A stretch of DNA of 64,000 nucleotides from an uncultured Clostridia bacterium (GCA_948485625.1 CAOMRW010000005.1:1-64000); one strand, 5' to 3'; positions 35,473 through 45,525 are shown, counted from the first letter of the stretch. Notes: a model not told the origin generated them from the letters alone. Numbers and translations are program-made.

Positions 35473-36114
35473 TTATTTTACTTTTCCAAATAAGTTTAAT
35501 GGCCAAATTCTAATCCATACTTTGCTTTCAATTTTTTCTAATGGTATACATCCAAATGCTCTACAATCTGTACTATGGTTTCTATTATCTCCCATTGCAA
35601 ATACACTATTTTCAGGAACTATAAAGTCGTCGAATCCTACTCCTGCAACATCTGTTACTATTCCTTCTGGTAAATAGCTTTCTTGTAGTTGCTCTCCATT
35701 TATATATACTTTTCCATCTTTTATTTCGACATGTTCTCCTGGTAATGCTATTACTCTTTTTATATAACTATCTTTTCCTATTTCTAATACATAATATCTA
35801 AATTTTCCCCACAATCCAGTTGGTTCTTTTTCATATTTTGCTATTGGATTTTTTTGATTTATTTGTGATTGTGAACTATATGATTTCTTACTAGGGGCTT
35901 CAAATGTTATTATATCTCCTCTTTCAGGTAGTTTTTTTATTGTTCTTCCCCACCTATTTAGCCATAGTCTTTGGTCTTGTACTAATGTAGGGTTCATTGA
36001 TACTTGCTGTACAATTGTTGGTGTTCCTATATAATATCTAAATAGTAATGCTAATACTACTGCTATTACTATACAATAAAGCCATTCTAATATTTCTTTA
36101 ACTTTTGAATTCAT
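35473..36114 (-). CDS. lepB: signal peptidase I
   Basis: A 213-residue membrane peptidase (S26 family) that removes signal peptides from secreted proteins. One N-terminal membrane helix spans residues about 10-27. The catalytic serine S39 is in QQVSMNP and the general base K119 is in DSYIKRVIALPGEHV. The terminal GDNRNHSTDCRAFG box is complete. A CTCCTAA-type site precedes the ATG. It would process the LPXTG and other secreted proteins seen here. Confidence 0.95.
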   Translation of the reverse strand: MNSKVKEILEWLYCIVIAVVLALLFRYYIGTPTIVQQVSMNPTLVQDQRLWLNRWGRTIKKLPERGDIITFEAPSKKSYSSQSQINQKNPIAKYEKEPTGLWGKFRYYVLEIGKDSYIKRVIALPGEHVEIKDGKVYINGEQLQESYLPEGIVTDVAGVGFDDFIVPENSVFAMGDNRNHSTDCRAFGCIPLEKIESKVWIRIWPLNLFGKVK

Positions 36115-36393
36115 TTATAATCTATCTCCTAATTCTTAGTTATTTTACACTTGTATATTATACATTAAAATAATATAAATATCAATAAATACCACTAAAA
36201 ATTTAAAATCTATATCCTTTTCTGATATAATTACAAACATATACAACATTCTTTATTTGCTCTAATTGAAGTTCTTGATTTATAAATCTTCTATTTTATA
36301 ACTGTTATTTATAACTTTTTATTTATTATATAAAAAGAAAGAAACTCTATAAATATACAAAAATGTATCTTATATTGCTTCTTATTTTCTTTT

Positions 36394-37770
36394 CTAGTTA
36401 TTATTTTCTTTTGTTGGAACTCTTATTACAACTTCTGTTCCTTCTCCAACTTTGCTTTTGATATCTATACTTCCTCCATTTTTGTCTAATATTTCTTTAG
36501 CAATAGATAATCCTAGCCCAGTTCCTCCCATTTCTCTAGTACGTGCTTTATCAACTCTATAAAATCTTTCAAAGATTCTTGATAAATCATCTTCTGGAAT
36601 TCCAATTCCATTGTCAAATATTTTTATATATGCATCATTATATACAAATCCTACATATATTTTTATTTCTCCATTATCATGTGTATATTTTATACTATTT
36701 GTCAATATATTTAAAACTACTCTTTCTATATCATCTTTGTCTGCATATACTAGTGGTACATCAGCAGTAACAAAACTATTAACTTTGTGGCCTTTTTTCT
36801 TTATTTGTATTGCAAGTTTTTCTTGACATCGTTTTACTAATTCTCCTAAATCAAATGCTTCTTTTTGGGTTTTCTTTTTGTTGTTGTCATATCTTGATAA
36901 TGTCAATAAGTCTGTTACTAAACGTGCCATTCTTCTTGATTCAGATGCAATTACATTTAAGAATTTTTCTTGTGTTTGTTCATCATATCCACCTTCTAGT
37001 AATGTATCTGCATATCCCATAATTGATGTAATAGGTGTTTTTAATTCATGTGATACATCTGCAACTAATTCTTTTTGCATATTATCTAGTTTTACATGTT
37101 CTGTTATGTCTTGGATTACAGCAATTACTCCATCAGGTCTATCTTCTTCATTTTTAAATGGTGCAAATAGAACTTTTACATATCTATCATCTACTTGTAT
37201 TCTTTGTTCAGTTGAAGTCCAATTTTCTAAATATATTACTTTTTCCATATTTATATCTAGATTAAATTTGCCAAATATATCATAGAATGCATTGTCTTCT
37301 GGGCTTATACTTAAGAATTTTTTTGCTGCTGGATTTATTAATATAATTTCTCCTTCCATATTAAATGCAATAATTCCATCTGTCATATGTAGAAGTATGG
37401 TTTCTATTTGGTTTTTTCTTGATGATACTTCATTTAGCTTGTCCTTTAATTCTGTTCTTTCGTCATTTCTAATAAATTTGTTTTTTGGGCAAATTACAAA
37501 TTTAGATAGATAAGATGATATTAAAATAGAAATTATCACAAATAATGTAATTATTATAATTATTGATAGCTTTGCATTTGAGTATATTTGATTAGTGTTT
37601 CTTGTTACTTCTAAAATATTATTTTCATTATTTATAATATTTTGTATCTCATTTATAGAATTTATATATAAAAAACTTAAGCTTCCTATAAGTATCAAAC
37701 ATGTTATAATTGAAATTATTATAATTTTAGGTTTTATGTTTTTGTACATTTTAAATATAATTCCTTTCAT
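36394..37770 (-). CDS. PAS-containing sensor histidine kinase (WalK/PhoR type)
   Basis: A 458-residue membrane kinase. There are two membrane helices (about 14-35 and 68-88) enclosing a short extracellular segment, then a PAS domain (LLHMTDGIIAFNMEGEIILIN, about 127-147 onward). The HisKA domain has the phospho-acceptor H241 in VADVSHELKTP, and the ATPase domain has NILTNSIKYT, DNGIGIP and GGTGLGLSI boxes. A HAMP linker is short or absent. No response regulator gene lies next to it. The start is uncertain: the ATG at 37749, downstream of AAAGGA, is also possible. It may sense envelope state, given the murG neighbour. Confidence 0.92.
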   Translation of the reverse strand: MKGIIFKMYKNIKPKIIIISIITCLILIGSLSFLYINSINEIQNIINNENNILEVTRNTNQIYSNAKLSIIIIITLFVIISILISSYLSKFVICPKNKFIRNDERTELKDKLNEVSSRKNQIETILLHMTDGIIAFNMEGEIILINPAAKKFLSISPEDNAFYDIFGKFNLDINMEKVIYLENWTSTEQRIQVDDRYVKVLFAPFKNEEDRPDGVIAVIQDITEHVKLDNMQKELVADVSHELKTPITSIMGYADTLLEGGYDEQTQEKFLNVIASESRRMARLVTDLLTLSRYDNNKKKTQKEAFDLGELVKRCQEKLAIQIKKKGHKVNSFVTADVPLVYADKDDIERVVLNILTNSIKYTHDNGEIKIYVGFVYNDAYIKIFDNGIGIPEDDLSRIFERFYRVDKARTREMGGTGLGLSIAKEILDKNGGSIDIKSKVGEGTEVVIRVPTKENNN

Positions 37771-37786
37771 ATGTTATTTTAATTTT

Positions 37787-37844
37787 AGTATTTGCCAGTT
37801 GTAATGTATGTGTAGTTCCTTATATATTACAACTGGCAAATACT
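37787..37844. repeat. perfect 19-bp inverted repeat between murG and the kinase gene
   Basis: AGTATTTGCCAGTTGTAAT and its exact complement flank a 20-base loop. No T-run follows on the minus strand, so it is not a typical terminator. It starts 7 bases after the murG stop. Confidence 0.75.
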
Positions 37845-37850
37845 GAAGTC

Positions 37851-38969
37851 TTATTGCATTACTAATTTTTTTATTTCTTCATATATTTTATTTTCAACAT
37901 TATTTGTTGATACTTTTAGAGCATTTGTAGTCATTTGTATTTCTTTGTTTTTGTCTAATACTATTTCTTCTATTTCTTTATTTAATTTTTTATCTTCTAG
38001 TTCATTATTTAATATTATTTTTGCTGCTCCTATGTCTTCTAATACTTTCGCATTATATAGTTGGTGATTTCCACTTACATTTGGTAATGGTACTAGTATT
38101 GATGGTTTTCCTAAATTTGATATTTCTGTTATTGTCATTGCTCCACTTCTTGAAACAATTAGGTTGGCTATATTCATAACTTCTTCCATGTTGTATATGT
38201 ATGGAACTATTTTTGCATTTTCTATATTGTTTATATTTATATTTTTGTCTTGTAATTTTTCTTTTATTATGTCATATTGTTTTGGTCCAGTAGCCCACAT
38301 TATTTGATATTTTTTATTTAATTTATTTTCTAATATTCCTAAAATTGCTTCATTAATTTTTTGAGCTCCTTGGCTTCCACCAAATATCAAAACTATTGGT
38401 TTTGTTTCACTTAGTCCACAATTTTTTATTATTTTTGTCTTTTCATTTATTGTGTATTCTTTTTTTGTTATTTTTACTGGTGTTCCTGTATATATTATAT
38501 TTTTTCCATTTTTAATTCTATCTACTGCATCTTCAAAAGATACTAAAATTGTATTTGTCTTTTTAGCAAGCATTTTTACGGCTTTTCCAGGAAAGGCATT
38601 ACTTTCATGTAATAATGTTGGTATGCCTAAACTATGTGCTGCTGAAATAGTAGCTCCACATATATATCCGCCTGTTCCTATTACAATATCTGGTTTAAAT
38701 TCTTTTATTATTTTTTTTGCTTCTCCATATCCTTTTAGTGTTTTATACATCTTCTTTATATTTTCTATAGATATTTTTTTACTTAAACCATATGCATCTA
38801 TTGTCTTTAACTTATATCCTGCTCTTGGGACTAAATCGTTTTCTAGTCCTCTTGTTGTACCTATAAAAATTATTTCTGAGTTTTTTTGTTCTTGTTTTAT
38901 TTTGTTTGCAATAGCAAGTCCTGGATTTATATGACCTGCTGTTCCTGCTGCTGCAATTATAACTTTCAT
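37851..38969 (-). CDS. murG: MurG, UDP-GlcNAc:lipid I N-acetylglucosaminyltransferase
   Basis: MurG adds N-acetylglucosamine to lipid I at the inner membrane face, making lipid II for peptidoglycan. The 372-residue protein has the N-terminal AAAGTAGHINPGLAIA glycine-rich loop, GGYICGATISAAHSLGIPTLLHESN, GGSQGAQKIN, and the donor-site segment with SRSGAMTITEI and LPNVSGNHQLYNA. The ATG at 38969 has a perfect AGGAGG site. It is the last gene of the dcw cluster here, after ftsW. Confidence 0.97.
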   Translation of the reverse strand: MKVIIAAAGTAGHINPGLAIANKIKQEQKNSEIIFIGTTRGLENDLVPRAGYKLKTIDAYGLSKKISIENIKKMYKTLKGYGEAKKIIKEFKPDIVIGTGGYICGATISAAHSLGIPTLLHESNAFPGKAVKMLAKKTNTILVSFEDAVDRIKNGKNIIYTGTPVKITKKEYTINEKTKIIKNCGLSETKPIVLIFGGSQGAQKINEAILGILENKLNKKYQIMWATGPKQYDIIKEKLQDKNININNIENAKIVPYIYNMEEVMNIANLIVSRSGAMTITEISNLGKPSILVPLPNVSGNHQLYNAKVLEDIGAAKIILNNELEDKKLNKEIEEIVLDKNKEIQMTTNALKVSTNNVENKIYEEIKKLVMQ

Positions 38970-39009
38970 AATTTTCCTCCTAAAAAAGAAAAAGAGATAG
39001 TCCATTTAA

Positions 39010-39095
39010 GATGTGTCCACAAAGGATGTTTCCTGTTGGACATTTTGTTCATTTGGGACAGAGGTCCAATATTATTTTTTGTATATTAAAAAATT
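39010..39095. repeat. GC-richer intergenic repeat remnant (GTCC/GGAC motifs)
   Basis: Between ftsW and murG lies a block with GTGTCCACAAAGGATGTTTC, GTTGGACATTTTG and GGGACAGAGGTCC. The recurring GTCC/GGAC elements and higher GC than the background look like a decayed palindromic repeat. No gene is seen. Confidence 0.35.
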
Positions 39096-39143
39096 TTATT
39101 TTTAGGTCTCTCTCCCAAAAGGCTTCTCTCTTTTTTTCTTTCC

Positions 39144-40275
39144 TTATTTTGCTCCTGCACGTGAAATGTTGAGTAGTACTCCCATCTCACATAGTAAAAT
39201 AAATAATGCTGTACCACCGGTAACTAAAGAATGGTAATGGCATTCCTGTTACTGGCATTGATGATGTAACAACTGCTACATTTATTATTACTTGTATTGC
39301 TACTAGTGCTGTAATTCCAATGGCAAGTAAACTTCCAAACATGTCTGGTGCTTTCATTGCAATTAGTATTCCTCTCCAAATAAATATTGCAAATAGTATT
39401 AATACTACTGTACAGCCTATAAATCCTAGTTCTTCTGCTAATATTGAAAAAATAAAGTCATTATGTGGTTCTGGTATGTATAAATATTTTTGTTTACTAT
39501 CTCCAAGTCCTACTCCAAATAGTCCTCCTGAGCCTATTGCATATAATCCTTGAATAACTTGCCATCCTTCATCATCTAAATATTTCCAAGGGTCTAAGAA
39601 TGTGACAAATCTTTCTAATCTATATGGAGAAAATGCAATTAATGCTGCTAGTGCTGGAACTCCTGCTCCTAGTCCAGTAAATAGAAAATGTTTAAATTTG
39701 CATCCTGCAACAATTAGCATTACACATACTATTCCTATTATAACAACTGAACTACTTAAGTGTGGTTCTAATAATAACAGTCCTATTATTGGTGCTAAAA
39801 ATAGCATATGTTTTATTAGTCCTTTTCCATATAGTTGTAATTGGTCTCTATTTTTTACTAATATTCCTGCATAGAATACTATCATTAAAAATTTTACCAT
39901 TTCTGATGGTTGAATTGATAATGTTTCAGTAACATATATCCATCTTTTTGCTCCATTTACTTCTCTACCAATTGCTAATACTGCTACTAATAGTATCAAT
40001 GATATCCACCAAGCATGTTTGTAAAATTTTTGGTAAAAACGATAATCAATTTTGGAAATAAATGACATGGTAATTATTCCTAAAATTGCAAATATTAATT
40101 GTTTAGAAAAATATGAATAACTGTTTCCACTTTCTGATAGGGCTGATGGTGAACTTGCTGATAAAACCATTACTAGACCTATCCCTAATAGCAACAATAT
40201 CGTTATTACTAGTGTAAAGTCTATTGGATTGTTTAAAAAGCTTGAAAAACTTTTTTCTTTTTTCTTTTTTGCCAT
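39144..40275 (-). CDS. ftsW: FtsW/SpoVE peptidoglycan polymerase, requiring one +1 frameshift at CGG
   Basis: A SEDS-family membrane glycosyltransferase that polymerises peptidoglycan at the septum (FtsW) or spore cortex (SpoVE). There are about ten membrane helices, with FMIVFYAGILVKNR-type and LEPHLSSSVVI motifs. The reading frame breaks near the end at CGG 39217-39219 (TAC CGG TGG). In frame it would stop nine codons later with a nonsense tail. Skipping the C gives SYGGTALFILLCEMGVLLNI then SRAGAK and a stop at 39144, exactly the conserved FtsW C-terminus. The total is 376 residues. A GGAGG site precedes the ATG. It lies between mraY and murG as in other dcw clusters, but murD is absent. 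Confidence 0.93.
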
Positions 40276-40311
40276 TTATAATCCTCCATTTTTATTTATA
40301 TACTATTTATC

Positions 40312-41301
40312 TTAAATTATCTTTAGTCCTACAAAGCATACAACTAAAGTTATTATAGAGAAAATAGTTACTACTTTATTTTCCCTCCATCCTGATAATT
40401 CAAAGTGATGATGTAGTGGTGCCATTTTAAATATTCTATTTCCTGTTTTCTTAAAATATGCCACTTGTATTATTACAGATAGTGTTTCTAATACTGGTAT
40501 TATTGCTATTAATATTAGTAATAATGGCATTTTTAGATATAATGCTATTCCTGATATTACTCCCCCTAGCATTAATGAACCTGTATCTCCCATAAATACT
40601 TTTGCTGGATGTAAATTAAATATTAAAAATCCTAGTGTTGCTCCTATTGCCATACTTCCAAATGTTGATACTTCATATAATTGATTTTTAATTCCTATTA
40701 CTGTTAAGCATGTTATAATAATTGCTGAAACACTTGATGATAGTCCATCTATTCCATCTGTAAGGTTTATTGCATTTGTTGTAGCTAGTATAACTATTAT
40801 TGCAAGTGGAATATATATATATATTGGAATTTCCATATATGTTTTTAAAATTGGTATATATGTTTGTGTTCCTAATTTTATTCCTTCTACTAAAAATAAT
40901 ACATATGCAACTGCTATAATTAATAGTCCTAGCATTTTGTAACTTGGCTTTAGTCCTTCTGTGTTTTTTAATACTAATTTTTTAAAGTCATCTATAAATC
41001 CAATCATTCCAAATCCAATTGTTATTAATAATAATGGTAATAATTTTTTCCCTAATTCTTCATTGCCTGTCATTGCTAAAAATATGTATGAGCATGTTAC
41101 AGCAATGATAATTGATATTATCATTATTATTCCACCCATTGTTGGTGTTCCTTGTTTTTTTAAATGTGATGCTGGTCCATCGTCTCTTTCTATTTGGCCT
41201 ACTTTTAATTTTTTCAATATTGGTATTGTTATTAGCCCACAAATTACTGATATTGCAAATGTTATTAGCAATACTTTTATTTCAAAATCCAATTTTATCA
41301 A
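40312..41301 (-). CDS. mraY: MraY, phospho-N-acetylmuramoyl-pentapeptide transferase
   Basis: MraY transfers phospho-MurNAc-pentapeptide to undecaprenyl phosphate, giving lipid I. About 329 residues form ten membrane helices, with the signatures DDGPASHLKKQGTPTMGG, FIDDFKKL, NLTDGIDGL and PLHHHFE. The start is a TTG; the one at 41301 lies almost on top of the AGAAGGG site, so the TTG at 41292 (ten bases after that site) is equally plausible. It is between murE and ftsW; murF and murD are not in the cluster. Confidence 0.96.
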   Translation of the reverse strand: MIKLDFEIKVLLITFAISVICGLITIPILKKLKVGQIERDDGPASHLKKQGTPTMGGIIMIISIIIAVTCSYIFLAMTGNEELGKKLLPLLLITIGFGMIGFIDDFKKLVLKNTEGLKPSYKMLGLLIIAVAYVLFLVEGIKLGTQTYIPILKTYMEIPIYIYIPLAIIVILATTNAINLTDGIDGLSSSVSAIIITCLTVIGIKNQLYEVSTFGSMAIGATLGFLIFNLHPAKVFMGDTGSLMLGGVISGIALYLKMPLLLILIAIIPVLETLSVIIQVAYFKKTGNRIFKMAPLHHHFELSGWRENKVVTIFSIITLVVCFVGLKII

Positions 41302-41327
41302 ACCCTTCTATTTTTTTGCTTATGTTT

Positions 41328-42800
41328 TTATTTCATTTTGTCTATAATGTCTTTTACTATTATTCTTTCATCAAAAGAAAGTTTCTCACCATTTATTTCT
41401 TGATAAGGTTCATGTCCTTTTCCAGCTAAAATGATGATGTCTTTTTTGTTAGCCATTTTTATAGCATTTTCAATTGCTTTAATTCTATCAACTACTACTT
41501 CATATTTTCCTTTTGTCTTTTTTATTCCAGATTCTATTTGTTCAACTATTTTTTGTGGTTCTTCTGTTCTAGGATTGTCTGATGTTATTATTGTGTAGTC
41601 TGCTATTTTTCCTGATATTTCTCCCATTATTGGTCTTTTTCCTGCGTCTCTATCTCCTCCACATCCAAATACAGATATTACTTTTCCTCTTGTATAGCTT
41701 TTTGCTGCTTGTAATATGTTTTGTAAGCTTTCTGGTGAATGAGCATAATCTATCATTATAGTTAATTCTTTTTTATTATCAACTAGTTCTGATCTTCCAG
41801 GAACTCTTACTTCTTCTAATGCTTGTTTTATTATTTCTGGTGATATTCCAAATTTTTGTGCTACACATATTGCTGCTAATGAATTATAAACACTAAATCT
41901 TCCTGGTATTCCTGTTTTTACTCTTTCATTTCTATCTGTTATTTTAACTCTAAAGTCAACATATGAATTTGTAATTGTTATGTCTTTTGCTAATACATTT
42001 GCAAAATTGTCAATTCCATATGTTACAATGTTACTGTCTGGAAATTTTCTTGGTATTTTGGCTGATTGCAAGTCATCTGCATTTACTATTCCTGTTTTAC
42101 ACATTTCAAATAGTTTTAATTTTGAGTTTAGATAATCTTGCATGTCTGGATGTTCTTTTTCACTTATATGGTCTTCTGAGAAGTTTGTGAATAATACTAT
42201 GTCAAATTGGCATCCATCTACTCTATGTAGTTTTAAACTTTGTGATGATACTTCCATTACTACTACTTCTACTCCACTGTCAACCATTTGTCTAAATGTT
42301 TGTTGTAGTTCTAAACTTTCTGGTGTTGTTCTATCACTTTCTTTTATCTTCTTACCATTTATATATGTTGCAATTGTTCCAATTAGTCCTACTTTTTTTC
42401 CTGCTTTTTCTAAGATTTCTTTTATCATGAATGTTGTTGTTGTTTTTCCTTTTGTTCCTGTTACTCCTATTAATTTTAATTGTGCTGATGGGTTTCCATA
42501 GAAGTTTGATGAACAAATTGCTAGTGCTTCTCTTGTGTCTTTTACCATTAAAATTGTTATATCTTCTGGGATGTTTAGTGCTTTTATATCACATCCTTCT
42601 TGTAACATTACACAACTAGCTCCATTTTCTATTGCGTTTTCCACAAATTGATGTCCATCTGTTGAAAATCCTTTTATTGCTATAAACATATATCCTTCTT
42701 TTACTTCTTTTGAGTTTTTTTCAATTCCTTTTATGTCTATGTTGACATTTCCTTTTGCTTTTATTCCTTCTAATCCTACTAATATTCTTTTTAATTCCAT
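41328..42800 (-). CDS. murE: MurE, UDP-MurNAc-tripeptide synthetase
   Basis: A 490-residue cytosolic ligase that adds the third residue to UDP-MurNAc-L-Ala-D-Glu. ATP-binding GVTGTKGKTTTTFM lies near residue 113; EVSSQSLKLHRV, the central-domain HSPESLQ, and SDNPRTEEP follow. The DNPR motif is the meso-diaminopimelate specificity signature, so the wall probably contains meso-DAP. It is followed 26 bases later by mraY. Confidence 0.95.
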   Translation of the reverse strand: MELKRILVGLEGIKAKGNVNIDIKGIEKNSKEVKEGYMFIAIKGFSTDGHQFVENAIENGASCVMLQEGCDIKALNIPEDITILMVKDTREALAICSSNFYGNPSAQLKLIGVTGTKGKTTTTFMIKEILEKAGKKVGLIGTIATYINGKKIKESDRTTPESLELQQTFRQMVDSGVEVVVMEVSSQSLKLHRVDGCQFDIVLFTNFSEDHISEKEHPDMQDYLNSKLKLFEMCKTGIVNADDLQSAKIPRKFPDSNIVTYGIDNFANVLAKDITITNSYVDFRVKITDRNERVKTGIPGRFSVYNSLAAICVAQKFGISPEIIKQALEEVRVPGRSELVDNKKELTIMIDYAHSPESLQNILQAAKSYTRGKVISVFGCGGDRDAGKRPIMGEISGKIADYTIITSDNPRTEEPQKIVEQIESGIKKTKGKYEVVVDRIKAIENAIKMANKKDIIILAGKGHEPYQEINGEKLSFDERIIVKDIIDKMK

Positions 42801-42939
42801 TTAGAATCATCCCTTCAATTTAATATGTGTTAGTAGCAAATTTTTGCTTCTAATTTTTTTACATTATATAACTAATTTGTTTTTTTGTATAGGGTTTTTG
42901 GGATTTTTTTATCATAAAAACAAAGCTTCTTTTTTTATT

Positions 42940-44931
42940 TTAATATTTAATATATATTTTGCTTCCTTTATTAATAATAACTCCACTTTTTGGCGTTTGT
43001 TCAGATATTACTGTGTTTTCTTTATCTAATTCTTCTGTTTCATTTTCTATACTGAGTTGTAATTCATTTTCTTTTAAAATCTTTTGTGCTTCTTTTATAC
43101 TCAATCCCTCAATATTTGGTGTTTCTATTTGTTCTACTTGCTCTATTTCATCTTGATTTCCTTGATTCACTTCTAAATATGGTAATATTTCACTGAAAAC
43201 TTGCCCTCCTACTGGTGCTGCAACACCTCCTCCTTGGTGTCCCCCTTCTCCTGTTGGATTATATAATGTTACAAGAACTACTACTTGTGGGTCTTCAATT
43301 GGTGCAACTCCTAAAAAAGATGTTACATATTTGTTTGTATTTACTCCATCTTCTGAAGTTCCTGTTTTTCCTCCTATCCTGTATCCTGCTACTTTTGCAT
43401 TTTTACCAGTTCCTTCTGCTACAACAGATTCCATCATGCTTAAAACTTTTTCTGAGGTTTCTTTAGATATTGCTTTTGATTTTATTTGAGGTTGTATTTC
43501 TGTTTTTTCTCCTGTTTGACTATTAATAGTTGCTTTAACTACTCTAGGCTGAATTAAGTCTCCTCCATTTGCTATTGCTGATACTGCTGTAACTAACTGA
43601 ATTGGTGTAATCTCAAATCTTTGGCCGAAACTTATTGTTGCAAGTTCTACAGGTCCTGCTTTGTTTTCTGCCAAAAATATGCTTCCTGCTTCTCCTGGCA
43701 AATCGATTCCAGTTCTTTTTAATAATCCAAATTTCTCTAAATAGCTATAATAAGTGTGCACACCCATTTTTTGTCCTAGTCCTATAAAAACTGGATTACA
43801 TGAATTCATCAATCCTTGTCTTAAACTTTCTGAGCCATGTGGTCTATAATATCTCCAACATTTTATTCTTACACCTGCAACTTCTATTCCTCCAGTACAG
43901 CAGAATTGTCCTTCTTTGTCTATATCAGTTATAATTCCCTCTTCTAATGCTGCTGATGATGTTATAGTTTTAAATGTTGAACCAGGTTCATATGTATCAG
44001 TAATTGCTCTATTTCTCCATACTGCTTGTAAGCTCTTTGTTTTTGAGCTTTGGTCTTGTGTATCCCAAATCCCTTTCAGTTCTTCTGTGTATGCTGAATA
44101 TGGTTCATTCAAATTGTAATCTGGATATGTTGCCATTGCTAAAATATCTCCATTTTGTGGATTCATGACAACAATATTTCCTCCATCTGTACATTTATTG
44201 TCTATGCATGCTTCTTCTAAATATTTTTCAACTATTGATTGTATATTCATATCAATTGTCAGAACTATATCATCACCATTTATTGCTGCTACATATGATT
44301 CTCCCTCTTCTCCAATTTCTCCTCCTTTTGCATCTGTATGTCTTTTTATTGCTCCTTTTGTTCCAGAAAGTACTTTGTCATATTTAGCCTCTATTCCATC
44401 TAATCCTTGATTGTCACTTCCACAAAATCCTATAATTTGAGATGCTAAGTTATTATTGGGATAATATCTTTTTGTATCTTCATCTATATTTATTCCTGTT
44501 GTTATATTGTTTTCTTCTATCCATTTTCTGAGTTCATCTGCTTTTTCTTTTTCTATTTTTTTTGCAATTGTTTCTATTGAGCTTCTTTTTGATACTTTTT
44601 TTAATGTTTTTTCATAATCTAGTTCAAAAATTTCTGATAGTTTTTTTGCTACTTTTTCTTTGTCCTCTTTGCTTATATTTCCTGGATTAACAGTTACAGT
44701 TTCAACACTACTACTTTGTGCTAATACTTGACCTGTTGAATCATATATTGTTCCTCTTTTCGGATTTATTGCTCTATCTAATGTTTGTTGTTCATATGCC
44801 ATTTTTGATAATCTTTTTCCATCTATTAATTGAATATATCCTAATCTTAATATTAATAATATGATTATTAAAAATACTATAAATAGTACTGTTCTCATTC
44901 TTTTTTTTGTTGATAAATTTATTTTTATCAT
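42940..44931 (-). CDS. PASTA-domain penicillin-binding protein (SpoVD/FtsI class B transpeptidase)
   Basis: A 663-residue class B transpeptidase that cross-links peptidoglycan at the septum (FtsI) or in the spore cortex (SpoVD). One N-terminal membrane helix (about 13-30) precedes a dimerisation domain. The transpeptidase domain has the catalytic STFK (S318-K321), SCN (377-379) and KTGTSE boxes. A single C-terminal PASTA domain (about 598-663) favours SpoVD or PBP2x-like. It lies between the ftsL-like gene and murE. Its ribosome binding site AGAGGTG is buried in a hairpin (44934-44966). Confidence 0.93.
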   Translation of the reverse strand: MIKINLSTKKRMRTVLFIVFLIIILLILRLGYIQLIDGKRLSKMAYEQQTLDRAINPKRGTIYDSTGQVLAQSSSVETVTVNPGNISKEDKEKVAKKLSEIFELDYEKTLKKVSKRSSIETIAKKIEKEKADELRKWIEENNITTGINIDEDTKRYYPNNNLASQIIGFCGSDNQGLDGIEAKYDKVLSGTKGAIKRHTDAKGGEIGEEGESYVAAINGDDIVLTIDMNIQSIVEKYLEEACIDNKCTDGGNIVVMNPQNGDILAMATYPDYNLNEPYSAYTEELKGIWDTQDQSSKTKSLQAVWRNRAITDTYEPGSTFKTITSSAALEEGIITDIDKEGQFCCTGGIEVAGVRIKCWRYYRPHGSESLRQGLMNSCNPVFIGLGQKMGVHTYYSYLEKFGLLKRTGIDLPGEAGSIFLAENKAGPVELATISFGQRFEITPIQLVTAVSAIANGGDLIQPRVVKATINSQTGEKTEIQPQIKSKAISKETSEKVLSMMESVVAEGTGKNAKVAGYRIGGKTGTSEDGVNTNKYVTSFLGVAPIEDPQVVVLVTLYNPTGEGGHQGGGVAAPVGGQVFSEILPYLEVNQGNQDEIEQVEQIETPNIEGLSIKEAQKILKENELQLSIENETEELDKENTVISEQTPKSGVIINKGSKIYIKY

Positions 44932-44933
44932 AA

Positions 44934-44966
44934 AAACACCTCTAATAATATTTATTAGAAGTGTTT
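44934..44966 (-). promoter_or_regulatory. hairpin covering the ribosome binding site of the PBP gene
   Basis: AAACACCTCTAATAA (plus) pairs with TTATTAGAAGTGTTT with one mismatch around three bases. On the minus strand the 3' arm contains the AGAGGTG ribosome binding site for the ATG at 44931 and ends in TTTTT. It may act as an attenuator or terminator after the ftsL-like gene, or mask initiation of the PBP. Confidence 0.6.
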
Positions 44967-44988
44967 AATTTTATTCTTATTAATTATA

Positions 44989-45498
44989 TTAAAAATTAAA
45001 GATTTTATCTGCTATTTCTTCCCACCAACTTTTTTCTTCTTTTATAACAATTTTTTCAGAAGCTGATTCTACGTGGTCTTTTTTAGGAAGTGTAACATAT
45101 ATTGTTTGTTTTCCACTTAGTTTTTGCATTCCAAGTTCTTCTTTTGCAACTTTTTCAATATTATATAAGTTTAGACTATTTTCTATGCTTACTTTTAATT
45201 GTTCATTTTCTTTTTGAAGTGCTGCAAGTTGCTTTTTTTGTTCTTGTATTTGATTGAATTTTTTATCTATTTGAGAGTTTCTACAACTTATGGTTAATAA
45301 CAATAGAAATAAACTGGCAACTGTTATTGTCATTTTTAGTTGAGTTTTTCTTTGCTCTTTAGATACCTTTACTTGCTGTCTTGGTAAGTCTTCTACAATT
45401 TTTAGTTGTCTTTTTTGTGGAACTTTTTTTGTTCTTTTATTGTAATCAGGATTAGTTTTTCTTGGGCTTGTACCATATTGATATCTTTCCTGTGCCAT
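44989..45498 (-). CDS. ftsL: FtsL-like septum protein
   Basis: A 169-residue bitopic protein with a basic cytoplasmic N-terminus (about 55 residues), one membrane helix (about 53-70: ITVASLFLLLLTI) and an extracytoplasmic leucine-zipper-like coiled coil (IQEQKKQLAALQKENEQLK). Position between rsmH and the penicillin-binding protein is diagnostic for ftsL, which bridges division proteins. Sequence conservation in this family is low, so the assignment rests on topology and context. Confidence 0.85.
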   Translation of the reverse strand: MAQERYQYGTSPRKTNPDYNKRTKKVPQKRQLKIVEDLPRQQVKVSKEQRKTQLKMTITVASLFLLLLTISCRNSQIDKKFNQIQEQKKQLAALQKENEQLKVSIENSLNLYNIEKVAKEELGMQKLSGKQTIYVTLPKKDHVESASEKIVIKEEKSWWEEIADKIFNF

Positions 45499-45525
45499 AA
45501 GTTTTTTACCTCTCTTTCTTTAGTT

